From: Roseovarius sp. M141
GTDB lineage: Bacteria > Pseudomonadota > Alphaproteobacteria > Rhodobacterales > Rhodobacteraceae
Direction of reading: 5' to 3'
Assembly: GCF_024355225.1 (NCBI RefSeq)
Contig: NZ_VCNH01000008.1
Location: 3,224,001 to 3,288,000, forward strand
Length of the DNA stretch: 64,000 nt
In this document: positions 27,517-36,926 of the stretch, in pieces
Layout: each line of letters opens with the position of its first letter
Position numbering within the stretch: the stretch's first letter is position 1
Program-made: the position numbers and the translations under genes
The notes under the pieces: model-generated
The model's database searches: none
What the model was told of the DNA's origin: nothing
Seen by the model: the letters and a program-made list of their open reading frames with translations, nothing else

Positions 27517-27944
27517 ACTTGGCCTCGAGGCGGTTGTATTCCGCCGGGGGCGGTAAAAAAATCATAAGTGGAATTTCGCGGCTAGAGCACGTTCGCTCAC
27601 AAATAGCTACGTTTTTGCACCGGTTAAGCCGAGGCCATTTTTGCTTTCTCAATTTGAAAGGCGAAATTTGGCAGGCGGGATATAGTCAACACATTGGAAA
27701 ATAACTCTTTACTAAAATGGATAGGTCAAAAAAAACGAATACTTTCGCCAGCTTGAGCGACCTTCGCAAAACATCAATCCCTTGGCAGCCCCCCAGAATC
27801 TCTGCGGTTTTGGTAGGTTTTGATTGCCGCCTTCGATAGCTGCCATTCGCATCCAGTGTAGCATCCGGAAATTTCGGCTTGACCCGGACATTCTCTGTGC
27901 TCAGTAAAATAGTCTGGCGATCGAAAATCTGTTTTGAAAACGAC
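27517..27944. other. Gap upstream of the autotransporter pseudogene
   Basis: This AT-richer stretch lies between the autotransporter start and a recombinase remnant, and no credible gene is seen. Its right end may hold the last decayed codons of the recombinase. It would contain the autotransporter promoter, but no clear -10/-35 is assigned. Confidence 0.4.
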
Positions 27945-28335
27945 AATCATCTCTGCCTGTCGGTCGAGCGCCGGGTGACCAAGTCCGATGTCGGCACGTC
28001 GGCGAGCTTCTGTACCAGTGCATCGTGCGCTGCGATGCCGTCCGACGGCCCAAAGCTCATCGTCGTTCAGTGGGATCTCCTGACGGAGGCGCAGCAGGTT
28101 GGTCTTTCCTTCCAGAATTTGCGCCCGCGAAGATGCCTTGGGAATGTAACTTGGGAATGTAAAAAGAGCACTTCACGCAGGCCATTCGATGCTGACGCTG
28201 ATCGAAGAAATCGTAGCTGCAATAGCCGTGTCCAAGATCGTAGTGCTTCCAGGCTTCTCCAGCGGCCGGTCCGTTACGAACAGCATCCTGATCTATCAGA
28301 ACCTCAACCGCGCGAAGATTACGGGCGACGTACAC
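27945..28335 (-). pseudogene. C-terminal remnant of a tyrosine recombinase/integrase (Tn554-like type)
   Basis: The minus strand reads, in order, AWKHYDLGHGYCSYDFFDQR, HRMACVKCSFYIPK, then in another frame ILEGKTNLLRLRQEIPLNDD, then in a third DGIAAHDALVQKLADVPTSD. These blocks match the conserved C-terminal tail of large transposon-associated tyrosine recombinases, which carry a Cys-containing DFFxQCPHRMACxxCxFY motif. Two or more frameshifts separate the pieces, and the catalytic R-H-R-Y domain is absent. It is a dead fragment on the strand opposite to the TniQ-like remnant next to it. Confidence 0.7.
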
Positions 28336-28383
28336 GGCATTTTTGTATGACTTCGCACGCCCTGTCGGGCTGATTTTCGTGTA

Positions 28384-29446
28384 ATGACGTGTCGAGGCAG
28401 GCGAGCGATGTCCGAGTCAAGTCTGAAGCTCGAATATGAAGATAGCTTTGCCACTTTCCGCAACCTCCTGCGCGAACGAATCTTCGATACTTGGCCTGTG
28501 GCTGCGGGTGATGTCGCCGTCGGGGCTGTCCAACCAGAACGTCGCCTGCACTCTCTTCATACCGCAGCCCGCGAGACCGGTCTCGCGCCATCTTTACTGG
28601 AGAAGTTCCCGATGGCGGCCGGGGCGATTGCCGAGGATGACGACCGGCCCACGGCCCGCAAGACATTCGACGCGCATCGATATGCCCCGCTCCTCGAAGA
28701 GGCCGGGCACCTCGTCGGACCGATAGAGATGCATAACTTAATCGGCGCCTCGAAGTTGGAGCTGAAATCTCTGATCGAAGATGAGGTTCTCGTTCCCATG
28801 ACCGCGCTTGCGGCCATCAATTCGCCTTGGCACCCCGCCGATGGACTCAAACTCGTGGCTGAACTTCAAGCGACGGCGGCGACCATCGAGGTCGATGACG
28901 AACCATGGGAGAGAATTCAGCATGCCAAGAACCGTACGGGTCTGCGGGTTGGCGCGATAATCAACGCAATACGGGAAGGAGGCCTTCCTTGCCGGGTGTC
29001 GACCGGAAATCCACGGTTATCAGGCGATCACCGTCAAAAAGGACGCGATTGATTTATTGGCGGATCGGGCGGGGCTCCTGCTGGGTCCTGACGTGACATC
29101 AATGTCGGCTTTCGGGCAGTCGATCGGCCTCCGGGTAACAGAACGATTGGTGGCTCTCGCATCGGCTGGTCACATGCCGGCTACGCAGCTGAAGTTCCCG
29201 AAAAGTGGAGGCGAGCGGTTCTGTATGACCAAGGCGGATATCGCAGCGTTTCACCGACGTTTCGTAACCTTGTCGACGCTGGTTGGTGAATCCGGGGAAC
29301 GCTGGAACACGATTCTGGTCCACCTCAAGGGGTCGGGCATGCGTCCTTTCTCGCCCGGAGGCGAGGATTTTGGGCACCTCTATCTCCGCGAGGACGTGGA
29401 GCATGCCTTTTGGCGCGGGGGGCTGATCACCAAGTATACTTGGTGA
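28384..29446 (+). pseudogene. TniQ-like transposition protein remnant, frameshifted
   Basis: The first part (28384-29052 frame) reads FDTWPVAAGDVAVGAVQPER, RRLHSLHTAARETGL, HLVGPIEMHNLIGASKLELK and LRVGAIINAIREG. After a frame change near 28980 it continues FLAGCRPEIHGYQAITVKKD, SAFGQSIGLRVTERLVALA, and FHRRFVTLSTLVGESGERWN to 29446. This order matches the C-terminal region of TniQ-family proteins from alphaproteobacterial Tn5053/Tn7-like elements, with HTH-type segments. The N-terminal zinc-binding TniQ domain is missing and no tniA or tniB lies nearby. It ends 157 bases from the tRNA-Gly 3' end. Confidence 0.65.
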
Positions 29447-29539
29447 CGCGCCTCAACGGATGAAAAGCTTCCCGTTAAAAACTCAGCCCTCATTTACTGA
29501 TGCGACGGGCCATCACCGCGAAGCATCACGCCCCGCCGG

Positions 29540-29595
29540 AAAAGGATGGTGTGAAATCCAGAAAAGGGATGGTGTAACTGACAACTGACAGTGGG
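29540..29595. repeat. Short direct repeats between the TniQ-like remnant and tRNA-Gly
   Basis: AAAAGGATGGTGT (29540-29552) recurs as AAAAGGGATGGTGT (29562-29575), followed by AACTGAC twice (29576-29590). They lie next to the tRNA 3' end and could be remnants of a mobile-element end. No clean terminal inverted repeat was found. Confidence 0.4.
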
Positions 29596-29602
29596 GAGAT
29601 CC

Positions 29603-29676
29603 TGGAGCGGGCGACGGGAATCGAACCCGTATCATCAGCTTGGAAGGCTGAGGTCTTACCATTACACAACGCCCGC
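29603..29676 (-). tRNA. tRNA-Gly (anticodon TCC)
   Basis: On the minus strand the acceptor GCGGGCG (29676-29670) pairs with CGCCCGC, then T and an encoded CCA (29605-29603). The anticodon loop CTTCCAA carries TCC, and the T-arm reads CGGGTTCGATTCCCG. The length is 74 bases including CCA. It decodes GGA/GGG glycine codons. Its 3' end faces the decayed mobile-element region, the usual orientation when an integrative element has used a tRNA gene as its attachment site. Confidence 0.95.
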
Positions 29677-29769
29677 TCGGGCAAACCCCTGTTACCGCGC
29701 GGCGCGCGCCTAGGCAAGCGGGCGCAGAGAATTCCGCGAATTTTCGCCGCGCGCCCGGTCGCCAGTCCC

Positions 29770-30444
29770 TCAATAGCGCCGCCGCAGCACCTCGGGGTCG
29801 GCGCCGGTCAAATAGCGCGCCAGCAGCCACAGGTTGCGCGCGCCGCGCCGGACCCAGCCATCGCGGCTGTATCGCGCGGCGCTGGTGCGCAGTGCCAGCG
29901 GCATCATCCGCAACCGGCGGCCAAGACGGCGGGCCAGCGCCACATCCTCCATCAGGGGAATGTCCGGATATCCACCTGCGGCGTCATACTCGGCCCGCGA
30001 GATAAGCAGACCCTGATCGCCATATGGCAGGCGAAACAGCAGCGCGCGCAAATTGGCCCAGCCCGCCACGATGTGCGGAGCCACGCCCTGCGCGTCAAAG
30101 GACAGGCGAAAATATCCGGGACGGCCATCCTCCACCTGCGCCTCTACCGCCTGCACCCAGCCATCTGGCAGAACTGTATCGGCATGCACAAACAACAGCC
30201 AGTCGCCGCCCGCCGCGGCCGCACCGCGGCGCAACTGCTCGCCGCGGGACGCAGGGCCGGTGATCCAGATCGCCCCCACATCCTCGGCGATACCCATCGT
30301 CGCGTCGCGCGATCCACCGTCGGACAGAATCAGCTCGCGGATCAGCCCGGCCTCTACCCCCGCCATCAACCCGGCCAGCAGCGCGGGCAGGTCGGCGGCG
30401 CCGTTCAGTACCGGCACGATCACGGACAGCTTTGCGCGCATCAT
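29770..30444 (-). CDS. Family 2 glycosyltransferase
   Basis: The protein has 224 residues from the first of two adjacent ATGs (30444; the second is 30441). LSVIVPVLNGAADLPALLAG, ELILSDGGSRDATM, and LLFVHADTVLPDGW are GT-A motifs, with the DxD-like HADT for metal and nucleotide-sugar binding. EDVALARRLGRRLRMM completes the pattern. The closest group I recall is the TIGR04283 set, some members of which are linked to arsenosugar synthesis, but the identification of that subgroup is tentative. An ArsC-family gene lies 2 kb away on the other strand. The gene is divergent from ygfZ. Confidence 0.85.
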   Translation of the reverse strand: MMRAKLSVIVPVLNGAADLPALLAGLMAGVEAGLIRELILSDGGSRDATMGIAEDVGAIWITGPASRGEQLRRGAAAAGGDWLLFVHADTVLPDGWVQAVEAQVEDGRPGYFRLSFDAQGVAPHIVAGWANLRALLFRLPYGDQGLLISRAEYDAAGGYPDIPLMEDVALARRLGRRLRMMPLALRTSAARYSRDGWVRRGARNLWLLARYLTGADPEVLRRRY

Positions 30445-30510
30445 CGCCCCCTGTTGCCGACGCTCTGAGATCCTATATGACAGGGGTGGCACGAACGAGA
30501 GGTAGCAGCG

Positions 30511-31242
30511 ATGAGGTCCATTCACCAGATCACCGGCAGCGATGCCCATGGCTTCCTTCAGGGGCTGATCACAAACGATCTGGCCAAGCTGACACAGGGC
30601 CTAGTCTATACCGCGATGCTGACGCCGCAGGGCAAATATCTGGCTGACTTCTTTGTGTTCGAGCGGGGTGGTGCGATCCACATCGACGCATCAGAGCAGA
30701 TTGCGCCGGGCCTGATCCAGCGGTTGAACATGTACCGCCTGCGCGCCGATGTGCAGATTTCCCAGACGGATCTGGCTGTGCGGCGCGGCACAGGCCCGTC
30801 GCCCGAGGGCGCGCTGACCGATCCGCGCGATCCGGCGATGGGCTGGCGCCTGTATGGTGCGGACGGCGGCGATGACGGCAGTGATTGGGACGCGCTGCGC
30901 GTCGCCCATTGCATCCCCGAGACCGGGATCGAACTGACGCCGGATACCTTCATCCTAGAGGCCGGGTTCGAGCGGCTGAATGGCGTCGACTTTCGCAAGG
31001 GCTGCTATGTGGGTCAGGAAGTGACCGCGCGGATGAAGCACAAGACCGAATTGCGCAAGGGCCTCGCCACCGTTCAGGTCGAGGGCGCGGCGCCGGTGGG
31101 CAGCGACATCACCGCGGGCGGCAAGGCGGCAGGCACGCTTTATACCCAATCGGGCGGGCGCGGCATCGCTTATCTGCGGTTTGATCGCGCAGTGGGGCCG
31201 ATGGAGGCCGCCGACGCCAAGGTACGTTACACGCCGGAATAA
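30511..31242 (+). CDS. ygfZ: Folate-binding protein YgfZ (tRNA-modifying/Fe-S maintenance, CAF17 type)
   Basis: The protein has 243 residues; GAGGTAGCAG precedes the ATG. The diagnostic motif KGCYVGQEVTARMKHK is present near residues 167-182, including the conserved Cys. The N-terminal DAHGFLQGLITNDLAKL matches the GcvT-like folate-binding fold. YgfZ proteins use tetrahydrofolate to help assemble or repair 4Fe-4S enzymes such as MiaB. It starts a same-strand run with the DUF952 gene, pyrD, arsC-type and a BT1-type transporter gene. Confidence 0.93.
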   Translation: MRSIHQITGSDAHGFLQGLITNDLAKLTQGLVYTAMLTPQGKYLADFFVFERGGAIHIDASEQIAPGLIQRLNMYRLRADVQISQTDLAVRRGTGPSPEGALTDPRDPAMGWRLYGADGGDDGSDWDALRVAHCIPETGIELTPDTFILEAGFERLNGVDFRKGCYVGQEVTARMKHKTELRKGLATVQVEGAAPVGSDITAGGKAAGTLYTQSGGRGIAYLRFDRAVGPMEAADAKVRYTPE

Positions 31243-31293
31243 TGCAGCCTCATCGCGCTTGACCGGCGCAGCGCTGCGCGGCATCAGGGGGCC

Positions 31294-31632
31294 ATGATGA
31301 TCTACAAGATATTCCGACAGTCTGAATGGGACGCCCTGCGCGCCACCGGCGCCACCACCGGCGCGCCGGTGGATGTGGCCGATGGCTATATCCATTTTTC
31401 CACGATCGCGCAGGCCCCCGAGACGGCAGCCAAACATTTCGCGGGCGAGGCGGATCTGATGCTGCTGGGTATCGACCCTGATCTTCTGGGCGATGATCTG
31501 CGGTGGGAGCCCTCGCGCGGCGGCGCGCTTTTCCCTCATCTTTACCGACAGTTGCGACTGACAGATGTGGCTTGGGCGCGCACGTTACCACTGCTGGACG
31601 GGATGCATCAGTTCCCGGCGGACGCGCAATGA
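31294..31632 (+). CDS. DUF952 domain-containing protein
   Basis: The protein has 112 residues from the first of two adjacent ATG codons (31294 or 31297). [13 protein letters not shown], the [20 protein letters not shown] block, and [17 protein letters not shown] are the DUF952 signatures, a fold related to ADP-ribosyltransferases. Its function is unknown. Its stop overlaps the pyrD start (ATGA), so it is translated with pyrD. Confidence 0.88.
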   Translation: MMIYKIFRQSEWDALRATGATTGAPVDVADGYIHFSTIAQAPETAAKHFAGEADLMLLGIDPDLLGDDLRWEPSRGGALFPHLYRQLRLTDVAWARTLPLLDGMHQFPADAQ

Positions 31633-32687
31633 GTGCTCTGAACCGGATCGGCCTTGGCCTGCTTCACCGCATGGACCCCGAGCGGGCGCATGGGCTGGCC
31701 TTGCGCGCCTTGCGCGCCGGGCTGGTTCCGTTGCCGGGGCGCATCACATCGCCGCGTCTGGCCTGCGAAGTGGCGGGGCTGCGGCTGGACAACCCTATCG
31801 GGCTGGCCGCAGGATTCGACAAGAACGCCGAGGCGCTGACGCCGCTGGCACGCGCGGGTTTCGGCATGATCGAGGTCGGCGCCGTGACGCCGCGCGCACA
31901 GCCGGGCAACCCCAAGCCGCGCCTGTTCCGCCTGCCCGAGGATCGCGGCGTCATCAACCGCTTCGGCTTCAACAACCTCGGGATGGAGGCGGCGGCAATA
32001 CGGCTGGCGCAGCGCCCCAGAGACGCTGTCATCGGCCTGAACCTCGGGGCGAACAAGGACAGCGACGACCGGGCCGAGGATTTCGCCCGCGTGCTGGCCC
32101 ATTGCGGTCGGCATCTGGATTTTGCCACCGTCAATGTCTCCAGCCCCAACACCGAAAAGCTGCGCGATCTTCAGGGCGGCGATGCGCTGAGGGCGCTGCT
32201 GGCCGGGGTGATGGAAGCGCGCGACTGGTTGGAGCACCCGATTCCGGTTTTCCTGAAGATCGCGCCGGATCTGGACGATGCCGCCCTGGCCGAGATTGCT
32301 GAGGTTGCGCAGGGTGCTGGACTGGCCGGGATCATTGCGACCAATACGACGCTGGATCGCGGCGGACTGACCAGCGCCGCCAAGAGCGAGGTCGGCGGGC
32401 TGTCGGGCGCGCCGCTGTTTGATAAATCCACGCGGCTGCTGGCGCGGCTTTCAAAACTGACCGATGGCAAGATGCCCCTGATCGGCGTCGGCGGCATTGC
32501 CTCGCCCGAGGATGCCTATGCCAAAATCAGCGCCGGTGCCTGCGCCGTGCAGCTCTATTCGGCGCTGGTGTATGAGGGGCTGCCGCTGGTGCCGCGCATC
32601 GCGCACGGGCTGGACAGGCTGCTGGAGGCGGATGGACACGCCAGCGTCGCCGAGTCTGTCGGCACCCGCCGGGAAGAATGGCTATGA
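31629..32687 (+). CDS. pyrD: Dihydroorotate dehydrogenase (quinone), class 2
   Basis: The protein has 352 residues, the class 2 length with an N-terminal membrane-associating segment ([20 protein letters not shown]). [26 protein letters not shown], and [15 protein letters not shown] with the catalytic Ser of the class are seen, as is [16 protein letters not shown] for FMN phosphate. It oxidizes dihydroorotate to orotate and passes electrons to ubiquinone at the inner membrane in pyrimidine synthesis. The start is the ATG inside the ATGA overlap with the DUF952 gene. Confidence 0.96.
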   Translation: MSALNRIGLGLLHRMDPERAHGLALRALRAGLVPLPGRITSPRLACEVAGLRLDNPIGLAAGFDKNAEALTPLARAGFGMIEVGAVTPRAQPGNPKPRLFRLPEDRGVINRFGFNNLGMEAAAIRLAQRPRDAVIGLNLGANKDSDDRAEDFARVLAHCGRHLDFATVNVSSPNTEKLRDLQGGDALRALLAGVMEARDWLEHPIPVFLKIAPDLDDAALAEIAEVAQGAGLAGIIATNTTLDRGGLTSAAKSEVGGLSGAPLFDKSTRLLARLSKLTDGKMPLIGVGGIASPEDAYAKISAGACAVQLYSALVYEGLPLVPRIAHGLDRLLEADGHASVAESVGTRREEWL

Positions 32688-33031
32688 TAACCCTCTGGCA
32701 CAATCCTCGCTGCTCGAAATCGCGCGCCGCGCTTGCGCTGCTGGAGCAAGGCGGCGCTGATCTGACACTGCGCCGCTATCTGGACGACGCCCTCACCGAG
32801 GCCGAACTGCGCGCCGCACATGCCCTGCTGGGTGGCCCGGTGATCGCCATGATGCGCCCCGGCGAGGCGGCGTTTCGGGCCATGGGTCTGGCCAAGGAAG
32901 ACGCGGACGACACGTTATTCGCGGCCATGGCGGCAGAGCCGAAGCTGATCGAGCGGCCACTGGCCCTGACCGGGACCCGCGCTATCATCGGCCGCCCGCC
33001 CGAGGCGGTGCTGACCCTTCTGGACGGCTGA
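32684..33031 (+). CDS. arsC: ArsC/Spx family arsenate reductase (glutaredoxin type)
   Basis: The protein has 115 residues from the ATG at 32684, which overlaps the pyrD stop (ATGA) and gives the usual N-terminus [16 protein letters not shown]. An ATG six bases earlier is possible. The NPRCSKSR motif holds the catalytic Cys. [16 protein letters not shown] and [20 protein letters not shown], with the second conserved Arg of the ERP motif, follow. It reduces arsenate to arsenite with glutathione and glutaredoxin. No arsenite pump or ArsR lies next to it, so resistance is not certain and a general thiol-redox role is possible. Confidence 0.9.
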   Translation: MITLWHNPRCSKSRAALALLEQGGADLTLRRYLDDALTEAELRAAHALLGGPVIAMMRPGEAAFRAMGLAKEDADDTLFAAMAAEPKLIERPLALTGTRAIIGRPPEAVLTLLDG

Positions 33032-33037
33032 GCAAAA

Positions 33038-34663
33038 ATGCGCTTTGTCCGCCGCATCCACCGCTGGATCGACGCAACAGTATTCGATCTGGCGCGGCAG
33101 ATGCGCTGGTCCTACCTGCCGCCGCTGATGATCTATCTGGCCTACGGAATTTCGACCATTACCGGCATCGTCGGCACATTTTTCGTCAAGGAATATCTGG
33201 GGCTGTCAGCGGCATTTCTGGCCGGGCTCGGTTTCTGGGCCGGGCTGCCCTGGGCGCTGAAAATGCCGCTGGGGCATCTGGTGGACATCATCTGGCGCTG
33301 GAAGGGCGCGCTGGTCTGGCTCGGGGCCGCCCTGGTTATGGGCGCACTGGGCATCATGTATCTGCTGGTCACGGCGCCCGGCGCGATGGCCGCGTTAATG
33401 CCGGTCGAGGCGTGGTATGTCGCCGCGGTATTGCTGATGCCCTGCGGTCTGGTGCTGCAAGACGCGGTGGCCGATGCCATGTCGGTCGAGGCGGTGCCGG
33501 TAGTCGATGCCGACGGCGCGCCGCTGGACGAAGCCACATCGCGTGCATTGCATACCACGATGCAAACGCTGGGGCGGATCGCGCTGATCGGCGGCACGCT
33601 GATCGTCGCGGCGATCAACATCGCCGCCTTCGACGGGGCCGAGACGCTGCCGCAGGCCGAGAAGGCCGCCGTTTACGCGCGCATCTACGCCATCGCGATG
33701 GTCGTGCCGCTCATCTCGGTCTCGGGCGTCGCGCTGGCCGCGTGGCAGCGGGGCCGCGCCATTCGCCGCGCCCGTGCATTGGGGCAGGACACCACCCCGT
33801 TTGAGGCCCGCCCCGGCGCACCGACCAAACCCAACCCGTGGTATTTTATCGGCGGCGGCGCCTTTGTCGCGTTGTCGCTGACGGTGGGCCTGCTCGATGT
33901 GCCCTACGCGCAGGAGATCGTCTTTGCCGGGTCGATGACCATCGTGTTGCTTCTGATGCGCCAGTTGATCCGCGCGATCAACCCGGCGCAGGCGCGCATG
34001 CTGATCGGCACGGCGCTGATCGTCTTTGTCTTTCGCGCGGTGCCCCTGCCCGGCCCCGGCGCAACGTGGTTTGTCATTGACGGGCTGAAGTTCGATGCGC
34101 AGTTCCTGTCCGTGCTGGGGCTGATCGCCTCGATGCTGACGCTGATCGCGATGCTGGTGCTGCGCCCCTACATGGCGCAGCGCAGGCTGACGCGGGTCTA
34201 CCTGACGCTGACGCTGATCGCAGGTGTGCTGGCGCTGCCGAATATCGCGCTGTACTACGGCATTCAGGACATCACCGCGCCGCTGACCTGGGGCATTGTC
34301 GATGCGCGCTTCATCGCCGTGCTGGACACCGCCGCCGAAAGCCCGCTGAGCCAGATCGCCCTGATCCCCATGCTGGCCTGGATCGCGCGCAATGCGCCCA
34401 GCAACCTCAAGGCGACGTTCTTTGCCGTGATGGCATCGTTCACGAACCTCGCGCTGTCGGCCTCGGCCCTAGGGACGAAATACCTGAATGAGGTGTTCAT
34501 CGTCACGCGTGAGGTGACGGATCGCCAGACAGGTGTGGTGACAGTGCCCGCCGATTACAGCCAGTTGGGAATCCTGCTGATCGTGGTGGGCGTGCTGACC
34601 GTGACCCTACCGCTGGCGACCATTGCCATCGTCCAGCGCTCGCGCCTGCGCACCAGCGACTAG
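33038..34663 (+). CDS. MFS-type transporter resembling the folate-biopterin (BT1) family
   Basis: The protein has 541 residues with about twelve to fourteen hydrophobic helices. VGTFFVKEYLGLSAAFLAGL and GLPWALKMPLGHLVDII resemble the BT1/FBT motif in which FVKDxLGLS is followed by LPWxxKPxxGxxSD. MPCGLVLQDAVADAMSVEAV corresponds to the QDxxxD segment. It should be an inner-membrane transporter; folates or pterins are the substrates known for some members, but many bacterial relatives are untested. It follows the arsC-type gene by six bases. Confidence 0.7.
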   Translation: MRFVRRIHRWIDATVFDLARQMRWSYLPPLMIYLAYGISTITGIVGTFFVKEYLGLSAAFLAGLGFWAGLPWALKMPLGHLVDIIWRWKGALVWLGAALVMGALGIMYLLVTAPGAMAALMPVEAWYVAAVLLMPCGLVLQDAVADAMSVEAVPVVDADGAPLDEATSRALHTTMQTLGRIALIGGTLIVAAINIAAFDGAETLPQAEKAAVYARIYAIAMVVPLISVSGVALAAWQRGRAIRRARALGQDTTPFEARPGAPTKPNPWYFIGGGAFVALSLTVGLLDVPYAQEIVFAGSMTIVLLLMRQLIRAINPAQARMLIGTALIVFVFRAVPLPGPGATWFVIDGLKFDAQFLSVLGLIASMLTLIAMLVLRPYMAQRRLTRVYLTLTLIAGVLALPNIALYYGIQDITAPLTWGIVDARFIAVLDTAAESPLSQIALIPMLAWIARNAPSNLKATFFAVMASFTNLALSASALGTKYLNEVFIVTREVTDRQTGVVTVPADYSQLGILLIVVGVLTVTLPLATIAIVQRSRLRTSD

Positions 34664-35999
34664 GTCGCCGCCCGCTCCAGCGCCGGATAGCGCAGGCCCA
34701 GCGTGATGCCACGCACCGCGAAGCTGACCAGCAGCGCGATCCACAGGCCGTGATTGCCGAAAATCGGCACCAGCACCACCAGCGTCGCGCCGTAGACGGC
34801 CAGCGAAACGATCATCATGTTGCGCATGTCGCGGGTACGCGTGGCGCCGATGAAGATGCCGTCCAGCATCCACGCCGCCGCGCCAAATATCGGCGCCGCC
34901 ACCATCCACGGCAGGAATTCGCGGCCCGCCGCACGCACCTCCTCGGACGCGGCCAGCATATCTATTGCTGCACCGCCGAACAGCGCGAAACTCAGCGCAA
35001 GCAAGATCCCCGCGCCCACGCCCCATTGGCTGGTCAGAATTGACGCGCGCCGCACAGCGCCTGCCGCCCGCGCGCCCACCGCTTGGCCCACGAGCGCCTC
35101 GGCCGCGAAGGCAAAGCCGTCCATCATATACGAGCTGACATGCAGGAACTGCACCAACACCTGATTGGCCGCCAGCGTGACGTCGCCCAGATCACTGCCC
35201 AGAAAGATGAAGGACAGCAGCACCACCTCCAGCAGGGCCGAGCGGATCAGGATGTCGGTGTTCACCGACGCGATCTGCCACAGCCGCGCCCTGTCAAAAA
35301 TCAGTGCCCAGTTGCGCCAGGCTCCGGCACCCGAAATGCATCGCGGCACAGGACGAAGGCGCAGATCAGCCCGGCCCATTCAGCGACAAAAGTGGCCCAG
35401 GCCACGCCCGTCACGCCCCAGTCAAGGCCCAGAACGAACCACAGGTTCAGCGCGATGTTCAGCCCGTTCATCACCAGTTGAATCACCAGCACGGCACCCG
35501 TCCGCTCCATCGCGATCAGCCAGCCGGTCATGCCGAACAGGGCGATCATGGCGGGCGCGCTCCAGACGCGGATGCTCATGTAGTCCTGCGCGAGGCGCTC
35601 GACCTCGGCGCTGGCGGGGGACAGCGCGAAGGCGCCGGCAAATAGCGGAACATGCAGCAGCAGAACCATCACGCCGCCCGCCCCGCCGATCAGCAGGCTG
35701 CGCGTCAGCATCGCCGCGACCTCGGGTACATTGCCCGCGCCGCGTGCCTGCGCAGTCAGCCCGCTGGTGCCCATGCGCAGAAAGCCGAAGATCCAGTAGA
35801 TCGCCGTCAGGATCACCGCGCCCACGCCCACGGCGCCGATGGGCGCGGCCTGCCCCAACTGGCCGATCACACCGGTATCGACGATTCCCAGCAGCGGCAC
35901 CGTGGCATTGGACAGCACTATCGGCCATGCGATGCGCAGCACGCGGCGATGCGTCAGGCGGATGTGGGCAGGCGCGCGCGCGGTAAAACTGTCACTCAT
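34660..35999 (-). pseudogene. MATE family efflux transporter (DinF-like), single frameshift
   Basis: The N-terminal part (35999 down to about 35325) reads RRVLRIAWPIVLSNATVPLL and GIVDTGVIGQLGQAAPIGAVG, characteristic of MATE pumps. The frame then ends at VPEPGATGH, while the next frame continues WRNWALIFDRARLWQ, DILIRSALLEVVLL and DGFAFAAEALVGQAVGA to a stop at 34660. Joining the two near 35320-35330 gives about 445 residues, the normal length, so one missing base is the simplest cause. An intact version would export drugs or metabolites using Na+ or H+. Either it is a recent pseudogene or the base is a sequence error. The ATG overlaps the stop of the upstream thioesterase gene. Confidence 0.85.
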
Positions 36000-36498
36000 C
36001 GCGCGGCGGCATCAGAAAATGCCCGGACGCCTGTGCAATGGGGCGGTCGCGATTGTCCTGCCACGCCTCGGCCTGCACCGACGCATAACGGCGCCCGACA
36101 CGCGTGATCTGCGCGCGGGCGTAGGCATCGCGCGGCAGGCCGGTGCGCAGAAAATCGATGGTGAAATCTATGGTCTTGGGCAATGCGGGCAGCGCGCCCA
36201 CCTCGGGCACCGGCGCGCCGCCTTCGATCCGGGGCCACAGCATCGCCCAGCCAAGGCTGATGATCGCAGTCATTTCCAGAAACGCTGCCGTGGCACCGCC
36301 GTGCAGCGCAGGCAAAAGCGGATTACCGATCAGCGCATCCGCATAGGGCAGGATGCCGGTCAGTTCATCTCCGCGCCGCTCGAACCGGGCACCGAGAAAT
36401 CCGATATAGGGCACGCCGCCGACCAGCGCGGCCAGCGTCTCGTCCCGGCGCTGCTTGACCACCTGAACGGGTTCGGGGGCGGGGCGGCGGGGCATCAT
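35992..36498 (-). CDS. PaaI family thioesterase (hotdog fold), first of a pair
   Basis: The protein has 168 residues. VPYIGFLGARFERRGDELTG and LIGNPLLPALHGGATAAFLEM are hotdog thioesterase motifs with the HGG turn. KTIDFTIDFLRTGLPRDAYA forms the second conserved strand. It should hydrolyse acyl-CoA or a related thioester in the cytoplasm; the acyl group is unknown. It overlaps the start of the MATE gene and the stop of the second thioesterase gene (ATGA each side), making a three-gene unit. Confidence 0.87.
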   Translation of the reverse strand: MMPRRPAPEPVQVVKQRRDETLAALVGGVPYIGFLGARFERRGDELTGILPYADALIGNPLLPALHGGATAAFLEMTAIISLGWAMLWPRIEGGAPVPEVGALPALPKTIDFTIDFLRTGLPRDAYARAQITRVGRRYASVQAEAWQDNRDRPIAQASGHFLMPPRDE

Positions 36499-36926
36499 GC
36501 GCCTGCGACGGTAAATGTGCCGGTGGCCGTGGCGACCGGGCGCTCCGCATCGTCATCGACCGCCACCGCCCGCACAAAGGCGACCGTGCGCGTGACATGA
36601 TGGCACGTCGCCTCGGCGCGGATGGTCTGGCCGGGGGTGGCCGGGCGCATGTAGTCGATCCGCAGCCCCAGCGTGGCCGTGGCGCCGGCAGCCTGTGGAT
36701 GGCTCATCGCGGCGGCGCCGCAGCAGGTATCCATCAACGTGCTGACAGCCCCGCCATGCACCACACCGGTGGCCGGATCGCCCACCAGCTTTTCGGCCCA
36801 AGGCATCGACATGACGGCGCAGCCGCCCTCTATCCGCTCGGATACCAGACCCAGCGCCACGGCATGCGGAAGCGCGGCAAAGAATTCTTTTGCCATCTTC
36901 GGGGACTCTTTTTCGCCGACTTCCAT
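36495..36926 (-). CDS. PaaI family thioesterase, second of a pair
   Basis: The protein has 143 residues from the ATG ending at 36926. An ATG at 36896 (MAKEFFAALPHAV) is an alternative; neither has a strong ribosome-binding site. VGDPATGVVHGGAVSTLMDT with the HGG motif and LRIDYMRPATPGQTIRAEA are the standard hotdog features. It is a probable acyl-CoA thioesterase, only distantly related to the neighbouring copy. It is divergent from the MerR-type gene. Confidence 0.88.
   Translation of the reverse strand: MEVGEKESPKMAKEFFAALPHAVALGLVSERIEGGCAVMSMPWAEKLVGDPATGVVHGGAVSTLMDTCCGAAAMSHPQAAGATATLGLRIDYMRPATPGQTIRAEATCHHVTRTVAFVRAVAVDDDAERPVATATGTFTVAGA

Noticed and set aside
28057..28373. Plus-strand frame through the recombinase remnant
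   Set aside because: The minus strand carries clear recombinase motifs across three frames; the plus-strand translation has none.
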